Shown: positions 34,615-44,097, counted from the first letter of the stretch. The stretch: 64,000 bases of DNA from Oscillospiraceae bacterium (GCA_900770285.1 CAAGJO010000019.1:124001-188000); one strand, 5' to 3'. Made by a program: numbers and translations. Notes: generated by a model not told the origin, from the sequence alone.

Positions 34615-35634
34615 TTAACCTCTGAGTTTACATTCATATTTTAAAAGACTGCTGTCCGGAACAAATTTCACCTGATACAAACCTTTAAAATATTCTGCAT
34701 TACATCTTTTATGTCCTACCGCCTTGCTTATGCTTGACGGATTTACAGCAATAACATATTTATGATTTGCCGTGTTCTCAATACTGCTTTTTCCCATGAC
34801 TGATTTCACAATCAATGCTTCTGTTTTTTGTCTGAAAAGCCTGCTTTCACAAAGTTCCTTAAATGCCGGATGATAAAAACCGCCCACCATATCGCTTTCC
34901 ACATTTTCTGAAGCATGCAGTCCGCAGCGAATTACTTCAATGTCGTTTTTATCAAATTTATCAAGCATCGCAGCACAAAGATCAACCATTCTTTCAAAAG
35001 GCATTAACTTATACATGCCTTTTTCATACAGTTTAGCAAGCTTAGTTCCTTTCAGAATAACCGTTGGATATATTCTTACAGTATTCGGAGCAATTCCCAC
35101 AACCTTTTCCATAGTTTTCATATCATCCTCATAGCTGCTTTGATACAATCCTGTCATTATCTGCAAGCCAAGTTCAAAACCGTAATCTTTTATAAGCTGT
35201 GATGCATTATACACATCTTCAGCGGTATGACCACGCTCGTTTGCTTGAAGGACATGATTGCACATGGACTGTGCTCCAAGTTCTATTGAAGTAACTCCAT
35301 AGCTTTTTAAGATATCCAATATTGCAGCATCTATGCAGTCGGGTCTGGTGGAAATCCTTATTCCTCTGAACTTGCCCTCACCCACAAATTCATATGCCGA
35401 CTTCAAAAGCTCAACCATATATTCCTGTGGAATTGCTGTAAAGCTTCCTCCAAAAAAAGCAATTTCCGTATTTTTATAGTCAGAAATTTCTTTCAGTGCC
35501 TGAGTACATATTCTCTTCACATCTGCAGCATGAGGGATATCCTGTCTGCCTGTTATTGTATGCTGATTACAGAATGCACACATATGGGGACAGCCCACAT
35601 GGGGTACAAAAATTGAAATATTGCAGTGTGCCAT
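34615..35634 (-). CDS. Radical SAM protein of the Elp3/YhcC-like type
   Basis: The 339-residue protein has a 4Fe-4S radical SAM motif CPHMCAFC near the N-terminus, then FFGGSFTAIP, RISTRPDCID, IELGAQSM and TVRIYPTVI, as in Elp3-like clostridial proteins found between rnc and smc. It lacks an acetyltransferase domain, so it is not a full Elp3. The substrate is unknown; a tRNA or protein modification is likely. Its ATG overlaps the rnc stop (TAATG). Confidence 0.88.
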   Translation of the reverse strand: MAHCNISIFVPHVGCPHMCAFCNQHTITGRQDIPHAADVKRICTQALKEISDYKNTEIAFFGGSFTAIPQEYMVELLKSAYEFVGEGKFRGIRISTRPDCIDAAILDILKSYGVTSIELGAQSMCNHVLQANERGHTAEDVYNASQLIKDYGFELGLQIMTGLYQSSYEDDMKTMEKVVGIAPNTVRIYPTVILKGTKLAKLYEKGMYKLMPFERMVDLCAAMLDKFDKNDIEVIRCGLHASENVESDMVGGFYHPAFKELCESRLFRQKTEALIVKSVMGKSSIENTANHKYVIAVNPSSISKAVGHKRCNAEYFKGLYQVKFVPDSSLLKYECKLRG

Positions 35635-36335
35635 TAATCCGGTTTAACTCCCATACCTAAAAGTGCATGCTTTGCTGCTTCCTGCTCGGCATTTTTCTTT
35701 GAATGTCCGCCGCCTTCGCCTATAACCTTTTTATTAAGGCGAACTTCTACAACAAATTTTTTGTCATGGTCAGGTCCGGATTCTGATTTTACAATGTACT
35801 CTATTTTTTCATCAGGATTCTTTTGAACAACTTCTTGCAGCATAGTTTTATAATCATGAAAACTGTTTGAACCTTTTGGTGAAACATCTTTGGGGATAAA
35901 TGAAAGAATATACTTTCTTGCTTCTTCAATTCCTCCGTCAAGATAAATCGCAGCAATTACCGCTTCAAAAGCGTCAGAAACTATTGACGGACGCTGTCTT
36001 CCTCCGGTATTTTCCTCACCTTTGCCAAGAAAAATACAATTACCCAAGTCTATTTTCTTTGAAAACTCAAACAGCGCTTTTTCGCACACCAGTGACGCTC
36101 TTAACTTTGTAAGCTCGCCTTCGGGCAGATGTTTGAAATGTTCAAAAATATAATCTGAAACTACTATTGACAGCACGGAATCTCCCAAAAATTCAAGTCG
36201 CTCGTTGCTGTTTCTATGCTTTTTATTTTCATTTGCAAAAGAGGAATGAGAAAGTGCCTCATAAAGCAAATTCTGATTTTTAAAGTTATAGTGAATATTC
36301 TTTTGCAGCTGCTGCATTTTGATTTCTTCGTTCAT
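35634..36335 (-). CDS. rnc: Ribonuclease III
   Basis: The 233-residue enzyme has the endonuclease signature NERLEFLGDSVLSI, the second acidic site in SDAFEAVIAAIYLDGG, and a C-terminal double-stranded RNA-binding domain (GEGGGHSKKNAEQEAAKHAL). It cleaves rRNA precursors and structured mRNAs. The neighbouring acpP gene often found between plsX and rnc is absent; plsX lies 22 bases upstream. The Shine-Dalgarno is weak. Confidence 0.96.
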   Translation of the reverse strand: MNEEIKMQQLQKNIHYNFKNQNLLYEALSHSSFANENKKHRNSNERLEFLGDSVLSIVVSDYIFEHFKHLPEGELTKLRASLVCEKALFEFSKKIDLGNCIFLGKGEENTGGRQRPSIVSDAFEAVIAAIYLDGGIEEARKYILSFIPKDVSPKGSNSFHDYKTMLQEVVQKNPDEKIEYIVKSESGPDHDKKFVVEVRLNKKVIGEGGGHSKKNAEQEAAKHALLGMGVKPD

Positions 36336-36357
36336 TTTATATCTGTTGCTCTCTTTC

Positions 36358-37365
36358 TTATACCTTTGCGGAATCCTTCATACTTTCAAGAGATGATGTG
36401 ATTTCGCTTATAACATTTCTTTCAGTAAACAGCTTTGCCTGTCTTACTGCATTGTAAAAAGCTTTTGCGTCACTGCTGCCATGAGCTTTTATTACCGGTT
36501 TTGCAGTACCCAAAAGAGGTGCTCCGCCGTATTCGGAATAGTCCATTTTTTTCTTAAATTCCTTGATATTATTCAGCACAAAAAGAGCACCAAATTTTGA
36601 TTTAAAGTCTTTCATAAGAATACCTTTCAGTTCTTTTGAGAAAAACTTGCCCATACCCTCATAAAGCTTAAGCATAAGATTTCCGCTGAATCCGTCGGTT
36701 ACAACAACATCACTGTCACCTAACGGAATTTGTCTTGCCTCAATATTTCCTGTAAAATTAAGAGGCGATTTTTCAAGCTGTTTATATGTTTCAAGTTCAA
36801 GATCCCTGCCCTTTGAAGGTTCTGCACCAATATTTGCAAGAGATACCTTTGGACTTTCAACATTCATAATCTTATTCATATAAATCGAGCCCATAATTCC
36901 GAACTGAACCAACATTTCAGGACGGCAGTCTGCATTTGCGCCGCTATCCAAAAGCATTACCGGTGAATCAGCAGTTGGCAGGATAGTAGCAAGAGCAGGT
37001 CTTTTTATGCCTTTAATTCTCTTAACAATAAATGTAGCGCCTACAACCAATGCACCTGTTGATCCTGCCGATACAAAAGCATCGCCCTCACCGTCAGCAA
37101 GCATCTGCATTCCCACTGCCATTGAACAATCCTTTTTGCCCTTTATTACAGAAGTAGGTTCTTCACATATTTCAATAACTGTATCGGCATGCTTTACATG
37201 CAGTGTGGAAATATCAATATTATTATCCTTTGCGCATTTCGAGATTTTTTCGGAATCTCCTACCAGGGTTATATCTACACCAAAATCTTTCTGTGCCATA
37301 ACTGCACCTTTTATAACCTCCAAAGGTGCATTATCTCCGCCAAAAGCGTCCATTACTATATTCAT
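36358..37365 (-). CDS. plsX: Phosphate acyltransferase PlsX
   Basis: The 335-residue protein has MDAFGGDNAP at the N-terminus, GALVVG, LDSGANADCRPE, NIGAEPSKG and VTDGFSGN motifs. It makes acyl-phosphate from acyl-ACP at the membrane for phosphatidic acid synthesis. GGAG lies 7 bases before the ATG at 37365, which overlaps the trmFO stop (ATGA), so translation is coupled; an in-frame start 27 bases upstream is less likely. Confidence 0.96.
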   Translation of the reverse strand: MNIVMDAFGGDNAPLEVIKGAVMAQKDFGVDITLVGDSEKISKCAKDNNIDISTLHVKHADTVIEICEEPTSVIKGKKDCSMAVGMQMLADGEGDAFVSAGSTGALVVGATFIVKRIKGIKRPALATILPTADSPVMLLDSGANADCRPEMLVQFGIMGSIYMNKIMNVESPKVSLANIGAEPSKGRDLELETYKQLEKSPLNFTGNIEARQIPLGDSDVVVTDGFSGNLMLKLYEGMGKFFSKELKGILMKDFKSKFGALFVLNNIKEFKKKMDYSEYGGAPLLGTAKPVIKAHGSSDAKAFYNAVRQAKLFTERNVISEITSSLESMKDSAKV

Positions 37366-38687
37366 ATTTTTACTCCATTCTCTTTTAAGCAAATATCCAT
37401 ATCATTCAAACCTCTGTCAGCAATAATCTGATATTTTTGCTGTTTATCTTTTATTCTTTCAGGAAGTTCTGGTAAAATCCCCATATTGCACCCCATTGGC
37501 TGAAATTTTTCAACCCCGGGATTGCTTATATATTTCGACAATGCACCAAGCATTGTTGTATCAGGCAGAGTCAAAGGCTGAATATCATTTAAACTTCTGC
37601 CCATATTCAGTCCTGCCAGAATTCCGCTTGCCGCCGATTCTATATATCCCTCAACGCCTGTAATCTGTCCTGCAAAATACAGGCACGGATTATCTCTCAT
37701 ATTAAAATGCTCGGTAAGCAGCTTAGGGGAATTTATAAATGTATTTCTGTGCATTACGCCGTAACGCATAAAATCTGCATTTTCAAGTCCGGGAATCATT
37801 GAAAAAACTCGTTTTTGTTCACCAAATTTCAAGTTAGTCTGAAAGCCCACTATATTATACATTGTGCCCTGAGCATTTTCTGCTCTGAGCTGAACTGCCG
37901 CATAAGGACGTCTGCCTGTTCTCGGATCAGTAAGTCCCACAGGCTTCATAGGTCCGAAACGCATAGTATCTTCTCCACGTTTTGCAAGCACTTCAATAGG
38001 CATACACCCCTCGTAGACCTTAAAATTATCTTTACCGAAATGTTCCTTTTCAAAATCTTTTAAGGGTGCTGATTCCGCCGCAACCAATGCATTATAAAAT
38101 GCAAGATATTCTTCTTTATTCATAGGGCAGTTAATATAATCCGCTTCCCCTTTGCCGTAGCGTGACGCAAAGAACACCTTATTCTTATCAAGGCTTTCAT
38201 ATGTTACAATAGGTGCTGCGGCGTCATGAAAATAGAGATAATCACCGCAAAGTCTGCCGATACTTTCCGCAAGGGCGTCAGATGTGAGCGGACCGGTTGC
38301 AACAATTACATTTCCCTGGGGAATCTCAGTTACTTCATCTTCAATAACGGTAATATGCTCCGAATGTCTGATCTTTTCTGTAACAGCATCGGAAAATTTC
38401 TCCCTGTCCACTGCCAAAGCTCCGCCTGCGGAAACTTTGGTTTTTTCAGCACATTCCATTGTCAGCGAACCAAGTCTTCGCATTTCTTCTTTTAACATAC
38501 CCGCTGCCGAATTAATTCTTGCTGCCTTCAATGAATTTGAGCAGACAAGTTCTGCAAAGCCTTTATACTTATGAGCAGGTGTAAACTTTTTCGGTTTCAT
38601 TTCATAAAGCTCAACATCTATACCCATTTGAGCCAACTTCCATGCAGCCTCACAGCCTGCCAGCCCTGCTCCTATGACCTTAACCAT
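37362..38687 (-). CDS. trmFO: Folate/FAD-dependent tRNA m5U54 methyltransferase
   Basis: The 441-residue flavoprotein has the FAD motif VIGAGLAGCEAAWKLA at the N-terminus, CSNSLKA, LYFAGQITGVEGYIESAASG near the C-terminus. It methylates U54 of tRNA with methylene-tetrahydrofolate. AAAGGG lies 6 bases before the ATG, which overlaps the end of topA by 8 bases; its own stop overlaps plsX. The topA-trmFO order is common in Firmicutes. Confidence 0.96.
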   Translation of the reverse strand: MVKVIGAGLAGCEAAWKLAQMGIDVELYEMKPKKFTPAHKYKGFAELVCSNSLKAARINSAAGMLKEEMRRLGSLTMECAEKTKVSAGGALAVDREKFSDAVTEKIRHSEHITVIEDEVTEIPQGNVIVATGPLTSDALAESIGRLCGDYLYFHDAAAPIVTYESLDKNKVFFASRYGKGEADYINCPMNKEEYLAFYNALVAAESAPLKDFEKEHFGKDNFKVYEGCMPIEVLAKRGEDTMRFGPMKPVGLTDPRTGRRPYAAVQLRAENAQGTMYNIVGFQTNLKFGEQKRVFSMIPGLENADFMRYGVMHRNTFINSPKLLTEHFNMRDNPCLYFAGQITGVEGYIESAASGILAGLNMGRSLNDIQPLTLPDTTMLGALSKYISNPGVEKFQPMGCNMGILPELPERIKDKQQKYQIIADRGLNDMDICLKENGVKI

Positions 38688-40776
38688 TCAAATCCCTTTC
38701 ATATCCGCAGTTTTCCTTATGACATACGAGCTTTCCATTCTTTCCGCCCTTTTGGAAAAGCGTTGAACTGCAGTTTGGACATTTTTCTTCTGTAGGAATA
38801 TCCCATGTCATAAACGCACAGGTGGGATTATCCTCACAGCCATAATATTGTCTGCCTTTTTTGGACTTCTTAAGCAATATTTTTTTGCCGCACAAAGGAC
38901 AAATACCTACAGTTTCGTGAACAAGACGTTTTGTATTTGTACAGTCCGGGAATCCTGAACATGCCAAAAACTTGCCGTATCTGCCGATCTTTATAACCAT
39001 TGGCTTTCCGCAGATCTCGCAAACCTGATCGGTTTTTTCGTCAGGAACTTTTATGCGCTTGCCGTCCATTGCTTTTTCTGCCTTTGTAAGTTCATTATCA
39101 AACTCGGAATAAAAATCAGTCAATGCATCTGTCCATGTCATTTCACCTTTTTCTATGCGGTCAAGATCATCTTCCATATGGGCAGTAAATTTAACATCTA
39201 CTATTTTGTTGAACTGATCGCACATGAGTTTGTTTGTAACCTCTCCCAAAGGAGTAGGCTTAAGCTGTTTTTCCTCACGTTCTACATAATTCCTCGCAAG
39301 AATTGTACTTATTGTCGGAACATATGTTGACGGACGTCCAATGCCTGTTTCTTCAAAAGCTTTTACCAGGGTAGCTTCAGTATATCTGGCCGGTGGCTGC
39401 GTAAAATGCTGATTTCCGTCCAGCGACTGAACTTTCAGCTTATCGCCTTTTGAAACCTCAGGCAAAATATTTTTCTTATCGCTGCTATCATTTTTTGATG
39501 AATCATATACAGCTGTAAATCCGTCAAACTTAACCGTATAGCCTGTTGCTTTAAATTCGCAGCCATTAGCATCAATCGTAACAGAAACGGTATTTAACTT
39601 GCAATTCGCCATTTGACTTGCAATAAAGCGTTCCCAAATAAGTTTATAAAGTCTTGACTGATCTCTTGTGACTCCGCTGTGATCAACGATTTCCGGAGTA
39701 AGCTCAGGGTGAGTCGGACGGATAGCTTCATGAGCGTCCTGAGCATTGGATTTTGTTGTATATTTATTTGGTTTATCAGGGAGGTAGTTTTCGCCGTAAT
39801 TCTCTTTTATGAAATCATATGCCGCTTTTTTAGCTTCATCTGAAATTCTCAGGCTGTCAGTTCTCATATATGTTATAAGACCTGTAGGTCCCATGCCCTT
39901 TATGTCAACACCTTCATACAGTTCCTGAGCAGTCTGCATAGTTCTTTTGGCTTGGAACGAAAGTTTGCTTGAAGCTTCCTGCTGAAGTGTTGAAGTCGTA
40001 AACGGCGGTGCCGGCTTTTTGTTGCGCACGCCTTTTCTCACTCCTGAAACAGTAAATTCTGCATTCTCAAGGCAATTTAACACTGCATCAGTTTTCTCCT
40101 TACAGTTCAAGTCCTTCTGCTCGTCAATCTTATTACCGTCAATAGTGACAAGCTTTGCGGAAAATGGGATATTGCTCTTATCAGAAAGGAACTTTGCGTC
40201 TATTGACCAATATTCTTTTGGCACGAAAGCCCGTATCTCATCTTCACGCTGACAAATCATTCGCACTGCAACCGACTGCACTCTTCCGGCTGAAAGACCT
40301 TTGCGGATTTTCTTCCACAAAAAAGGCGACAGCTTATATCCCACAATTCTGTCAAGAATTCGTCTTGCCTGCTGTGCATCCACCAAATTCATATCTATTG
40401 AGCGTGGATTTTTCATGCCTGCCTCAATACCGCTTTTTGTAATTTCGTTAAAAGTCACACGGTTTTTGTCATTCAGATCAAGTCCCAAAATCTGCGCTAA
40501 ATGCCATGAAATTGCCTCTCCTTCACGGTCAGGGTCTCCTGCAAGATAAACATGGTCGCAGTTTTTTGCTTTCTTTTTAATATCTTTTATCAGCGATTCC
40601 TTGCCTTTTATATTGACATATTGAGGTTCAAAGTTATTTTCAATATCAACACCCAACTTTGACTTTGGCAAATCTCTCAGATGTCCCATTGAAGCAACGA
40701 CCTCGTAATCTTTGCTTAAATATCTTTTTATAGTTTTCACCTTTGTAGGCGACTCAACGATTATTAAATCTGACAA
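38680..40776 (-). CDS. topA: DNA topoisomerase I
   Basis: The 698-residue type IA topoisomerase has a Toprim domain (IVESPTKVKTIKRYL; AGDPDREGEAISWHL), the active-site tyrosine in GLITYMRTDS, and three C-terminal zinc ribbons (CEICGKPM, CPLCGKKI, CPNCSSTL). It relaxes negative supercoils. The start is TTG at 40776 with GGAG 7 bases before; it matches the conserved MSDLIIVESP start. It follows dprA by 37 bases. Confidence 0.97.
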   Translation of the reverse strand: MSDLIIVESPTKVKTIKRYLSKDYEVVASMGHLRDLPKSKLGVDIENNFEPQYVNIKGKESLIKDIKKKAKNCDHVYLAGDPDREGEAISWHLAQILGLDLNDKNRVTFNEITKSGIEAGMKNPRSIDMNLVDAQQARRILDRIVGYKLSPFLWKKIRKGLSAGRVQSVAVRMICQREDEIRAFVPKEYWSIDAKFLSDKSNIPFSAKLVTIDGNKIDEQKDLNCKEKTDAVLNCLENAEFTVSGVRKGVRNKKPAPPFTTSTLQQEASSKLSFQAKRTMQTAQELYEGVDIKGMGPTGLITYMRTDSLRISDEAKKAAYDFIKENYGENYLPDKPNKYTTKSNAQDAHEAIRPTHPELTPEIVDHSGVTRDQSRLYKLIWERFIASQMANCKLNTVSVTIDANGCEFKATGYTVKFDGFTAVYDSSKNDSSDKKNILPEVSKGDKLKVQSLDGNQHFTQPPARYTEATLVKAFEETGIGRPSTYVPTISTILARNYVEREEKQLKPTPLGEVTNKLMCDQFNKIVDVKFTAHMEDDLDRIEKGEMTWTDALTDFYSEFDNELTKAEKAMDGKRIKVPDEKTDQVCEICGKPMVIKIGRYGKFLACSGFPDCTNTKRLVHETVGICPLCGKKILLKKSKKGRQYYGCEDNPTCAFMTWDIPTEEKCPNCSSTLFQKGGKNGKLVCHKENCGYERDLNG

Positions 40777-40813
40777 TTTTATTCTCCATTCAATTACTCA
40801 ACATATCTTTTGT

Positions 40814-42016
40814 TTATTTGTTCAATTTATAATACATACCTCTTACCACAGAAACTGCTCCCTCGATTTCCATTTCCATAAGTTCAGTAAGAATCTGAGA
40901 AATATCTTCATCGAGAATATCAGCAATTTCATCGGCAGTCAGCTCTTTTTCCTCCAGAGTACTGCAAATATTTTTCTGCTTATCATTTGAAGGCTCAAAA
41001 TCTATATCTGCTTTTTGCTCAGTATATTCTATTTCAGCCCGTTTATGCTTTTTCCTTTTTTGCTTTTTAACATTATCATCATTTTCCAAAGGCGATGATT
41101 TATACGCTGAAAGTGTTCCTATTGCTTCTCGATTATCAGAATTATCCAAATTCAGATTATAAACAATATCCGAACTGTCGAAAACCGGGATTGCTCCTGA
41201 GCGAAGCAATTTTCTCTGACCGAAATACCTTTTATCAGAGATATCATGGGGAGGAACAGCAAAAACAATCTTGCCCTGCATATATGCATACTTTTCATTA
41301 TCAAGTCCATGACTTTCCGCAGAACATTCACAAAAAAGAACGCCGTCTGAAAGTCCCACCATAATACGGTTTCGGCTTGAAAAGCCACCTTTAAAAACCT
41401 TACAGCCGGGATAATATTCTGAAATCACAGCACCGCCGTTTTCAATAATCTGCTGTTTAACTGCTGAAGAACCTTTCGGATAATCATCATTTAAAGGACG
41501 TCCGCACACAGCCAATGACGGAACATTATATTCAGTTGAAACCTCATTTGCAATTTGGTCAATTCCGTCTGCAAAGCCTGAAATCAATCTTATATTGCTT
41601 TGGAGCAAATCACTGCACAGCCATTTGGTTGTCTTTACCGAATAATCCGATGGATTTCTTGAACCCACAACAGCAATATATACCATATCATTTAAAAAGT
41701 CAAGTTTGCCTTTTGAATACAGCACTGCCGGCGGATTATTTATCATTCTGAGACGCTGAGGATATTTCTCGCTGTCATAACAGCATATCTCATATTCCTT
41801 TTGCTCACAGTAATCAAGCAGCTTTTCCGCATCATTTAAAGTATATTTATGTATCCTATTTTGCTCATTTTCCGTAAGGTGATTCAGTCTGCCGTTTAAA
41901 GCTGCATCTACAAAAGAACTTACATCCTCATACTGAACAGAAAGCTGCCATATTCTTGGATTGGCAGGACCAAAGGCAAGCTGCAGCCAAAGCCAACAAG
42001 CTCGCAAATCTGCCAT
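40814..42016 (-). CDS. dprA: DNA-processing protein DprA, divergent
   Basis: The 400-residue protein has the extended Rossmann core of DprA/Smf: VVGSRNPSDYSVKT, LISGFADGIDQIANE, GRPLNDDYP, and RNRIMVGLSDGVLFCECSAESH. A charged linker (KKQKRKKHKRAE) leads to a C-terminal winged-helix domain (EKELTADEIADIL). DprA loads RecA on single-stranded DNA during transformation. Several motif positions differ from the usual form (GIDQIANE for the common GIDxxAH). GGGTG precedes the ATG at 42016; an in-frame GTG at 42025 overlaps that site. It follows the rRNA methyltransferase by one base. Confidence 0.92.
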   Translation of the reverse strand: MADLRACWLWLQLAFGPANPRIWQLSVQYEDVSSFVDAALNGRLNHLTENEQNRIHKYTLNDAEKLLDYCEQKEYEICCYDSEKYPQRLRMINNPPAVLYSKGKLDFLNDMVYIAVVGSRNPSDYSVKTTKWLCSDLLQSNIRLISGFADGIDQIANEVSTEYNVPSLAVCGRPLNDDYPKGSSAVKQQIIENGGAVISEYYPGCKVFKGGFSSRNRIMVGLSDGVLFCECSAESHGLDNEKYAYMQGKIVFAVPPHDISDKRYFGQRKLLRSGAIPVFDSSDIVYNLNLDNSDNREAIGTLSAYKSSPLENDDNVKKQKRKKHKRAEIEYTEQKADIDFEPSNDKQKNICSTLEEKELTADEIADILDEDISQILTELMEMEIEGAVSVVRGMYYKLNK

Positions 42017-42017
42017 A

Positions 42018-42830
42018 TTATTCACCCTTTCTGTTCATTTCCCAAAGAATAATTGCCCCAGCCACTGCGGCGTTAAGTGAATTTATATTGCCATGCATTT
42101 TTATGGTAATTTTCTCATCACAAAGATTTGCATGCTCCTCAGACAAACCATTACCTTCATTACCCACTACAACAGCGCAGCCCTTTGAATAATCAGCGTC
42201 TATTACTGAAACTGCTTTCTTATCAACTACTGCTGCCATAGTTTTTATATGTTTATTACCAAAAATCTCCAAAACCTTCTGGAAATCATCACAGACATAA
42301 GTTTTAATACGGAAAATACTGCCCATAGTTGAACGCAAAGTCTTAGGACTATATAAATCGCAGCAATGGTTTGAAAGCACAACGCCGTCAATACCCACAG
42401 CATCAGCCGTTCTGAGCAGCGTTCCCAAATTACCCGGGTCCTGAATATTATTAAGCACCAGATATTTACCGCCCGGCTTAATACTGTCTTCCGTCAGCAT
42501 ATTATCATTCATTTTTACTGCTGCGAAGATATCCTGCTCTGACTGAGTATTACAAACAGTCTTACAAAGCTTTTCGTCCACCGTAAAAAAACTATTTCTG
42601 TCTTTCTCAAAAAGAGATACATCAATATAATCCTTATATTTTTCAAGAGAGTTTTTTGATGCAAATACCCCATAAATTTCAAGTCTGCCAGCCTGCATTT
42701 CCTTTATGGCATCGCTGCAAAGACGTGCGCCCTCAATAAAAAACATTTTATTCTCTTTTCTTGATTTTTTTGATGTGGCAAGCTTCATGCAAAGCTTAAT
42801 CTTCGGATTTTCTTTGCTTGTTATATGCAT
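42018..42830 (-). CDS. SpoU/TrmH-family RNA 2'-O-methyltransferase
   Basis: The 270-residue protein has an N-terminal L30e-like substrate-binding domain (SKENPKIKLCMKLATSKKSR; MFFIEGARLC) and a SPOUT domain with NNIQDPGNLGTLLRTADA, VLSNHCCDLYSPKTLRSTMG, VVGNEGNGLSEE and INSLNAAVAGAIILWE. Such enzymes methylate ribose in 23S rRNA or tRNA; the target is not decided by sequence. The ATG at 42830 has AAGG upstream; an in-frame start 51 bases further up is less likely. It heads the long minus-strand run. Confidence 0.9.
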   Translation of the reverse strand: MHITSKENPKIKLCMKLATSKKSRKENKMFFIEGARLCSDAIKEMQAGRLEIYGVFASKNSLEKYKDYIDVSLFEKDRNSFFTVDEKLCKTVCNTQSEQDIFAAVKMNDNMLTEDSIKPGGKYLVLNNIQDPGNLGTLLRTADAVGIDGVVLSNHCCDLYSPKTLRSTMGSIFRIKTYVCDDFQKVLEIFGNKHIKTMAAVVDKKAVSVIDADYSKGCAVVVGNEGNGLSEEHANLCDEKITIKMHGNINSLNAAVAGAIILWEMNRKGE

Positions 42831-42855
42831 CAAATAACCTTCTTTCAAAGGCACT

Positions 42856-42879
42856 GTCAAGCTCTGTTCTGAGCCTGAC
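42856..42879 (-). other. Leader hairpin before the rRNA methyltransferase gene
   Basis: GTCAAGCTC and GAGCCTGAC form a 9-bp stem (one wobble) with a six-base loop, 26 bases before the ATG at 42830. No U-run follows on the minus strand. It may be a processing or stability element at the head of the long run. No clear promoter was seen here. Confidence 0.35.
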
Positions 42880-42913
42880 ACACCTCCATTTATTTTACCC
42901 CTTTATACAACAA

Positions 42914-42941
42914 AACACGCATGCTTTAAAACGTGCGTGTT
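42914..42941 (-). terminator. Terminator of infC-rpmI-rplT
   Basis: A 9- to 10-bp stem (AACACGCA/TGCGTGTT core) follows the rplT stop by 10 bases and is followed by TTTTGTTG on the minus strand. Confidence 0.8.
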
Positions 42942-42951
42942 ATTCATTGTA

Positions 42952-43305
42952 TTAAAGAGCAGCCTTTGCCTTTTCAGCAATTGCAGTAAATCCTTCAGGA
43001 TCGTTGATTGCAATTTCCGAAAGCATCTTTCTGTTAAGAGTAATTCCGGCTTTCTTTGCTCCATTCATAAATGTTGAATAGTTCATACCATTAAGCTTTG
43101 CAGCTGCTGAAATTCTGGCAATCCAAAGCTGTCTGAACTTTCTTTTCTTCTGCTTTCTGCCGATATATGCATACTGTCCTGACTTCATAACGGCCTGTTT
43201 AGCCATTTTAAAATGCTTACTCTTTGAACCAAAGTAACCCTTTGCGAGCTTAAGAGTTTTATTTCTTCTCTTACGAGTCATCATTGCTCCCTTTACACGA
43301 GCCAT
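42952..43305 (-). CDS. rplT: 50S ribosomal protein L20
   Basis: The 117-residue protein is a typical L20: MARVKGAMMTRKRR, KLAKGYFGSKSK, YIGRKQKKRKFRQLWIARI and a helical C-terminal domain. L20 is needed for early 50S assembly and in B. subtilis represses its operon through the infC leader. AGGAGG precedes the ATG. It is the last gene of the operon. Confidence 0.98.
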   Translation of the reverse strand: MARVKGAMMTRKRRNKTLKLAKGYFGSKSKHFKMAKQAVMKSGQYAYIGRKQKKRKFRQLWIARISAAAKLNGMNYSTFMNGAKKAGITLNRKMLSEIAINDPEGFTAIAEKAKAAL

Positions 43306-43351
43306 AGTTATTACCTCCTAAATTTTATCAGACATTTTCTACAACCCGTTA

Positions 43352-43549
43352 TTATTTATAAGGGATGAGTTTCTTAAGTTGCTTCATATTTGTATCATCT
43401 GCATAGTTTGAACCACGAAGTATTCTCTTACGCTTATGATCCTTCTGTGTAAGTCTGTGTCTTTTATTGACGTGCTGGAACTTTACCTTTCCTGTGCCTG
43501 TTTTTGAAAAACGCTTTTTTGCACCGGAATGTGTTTTAATCTTTGGCAT
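43352..43549 (-). CDS. rpmI: 50S ribosomal protein L35
   Basis: The 65-residue protein has the standard L35 features: MPKIKTHSGAKKRF, HVNKRHRLTQK and KRILRGSNYA. GGAGGA precedes the ATG. It lies between infC and rplT, the conserved infC-rpmI-rplT order. Confidence 0.98.
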   Translation of the reverse strand: MPKIKTHSGAKKRFSKTGTGKVKFQHVNKRHRLTQKDHKRKRILRGSNYADDTNMKQLKKLIPYK

Positions 43550-43569
43550 AAATTTATCCTCCTTATTTA

Positions 43570-44097
43570 TTACTTACTGCTTTTAGGCGACACAATCATC
43601 ACAAGACTGCGTCCCTCCATTTTTGAAGGCTTATCAACAACTCCAACCTCTGCTACGGCTTCTTTAAATTTATTGAGCAATTCTTCTCCGAACTGCGGAT
43701 GTGCCACAGTTCTTTTGCGGAATCTTACTGATACCTTTACTTTATCGCCGCTTTTTAAGAATTTTACCGCTTGATTTACCTTTGTGTTAAAATCATTGGT
43801 ATCTATGGTTGAGGACATTCTGACCTCTTTTACATCCATAACCTTTTGATTCTTTTTAGCTTCTTTTTCCCGCTTGGACTGTTCAAAGCAATATTTGCCG
43901 TAATCCATTATCTTACACACCGGAGGAGTAGCCTGCGGCGCAATTTTTACGAGATCCAAATCTTTTTGGTAAGCTATTTCACGAGCCTCTTTTGCTGATA
44001 ATATTCCCAGCTGAGCACCGTCAACATCAATAACACGCAGTTCCTTATCACGGATTTCTTCATTAATCTGATGTTGTTTGTTTTTGATATTTGCTAT
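43570..44097 (-). CDS. infC: Translation initiation factor IF-3 (AUA start)
   Basis: The 175-residue IF3 begins at ATA (44097), nine bases after GGAGG; the downstream residues (INEEIRDKELRVIDVDG) match the usual IF3 start. The only ATG in frame lies 57 bases further upstream, before the Shine-Dalgarno, and would add an unrelated hydrophobic extension. The N- and C-domains are intact (KIMDYGKYCFEQSKREKEAKKNQ linker; VRMSSTIDTNDFNTKV). IF3 checks the start codon on the 30S subunit, and use of a non-standard start lets it repress its own translation. It is first in the infC-rpmI-rplT operon. Confidence 0.95.
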   Translation of the reverse strand: MANIKNKQHQINEEIRDKELRVIDVDGAQLGILSAKEAREIAYQKDLDLVKIAPQATPPVCKIMDYGKYCFEQSKREKEAKKNQKVMDVKEVRMSSTIDTNDFNTKVNQAVKFLKSGDKVKVSVRFRKRTVAHPQFGEELLNKFKEAVAEVGVVDKPSKMEGRSLVMIVSPKSSK

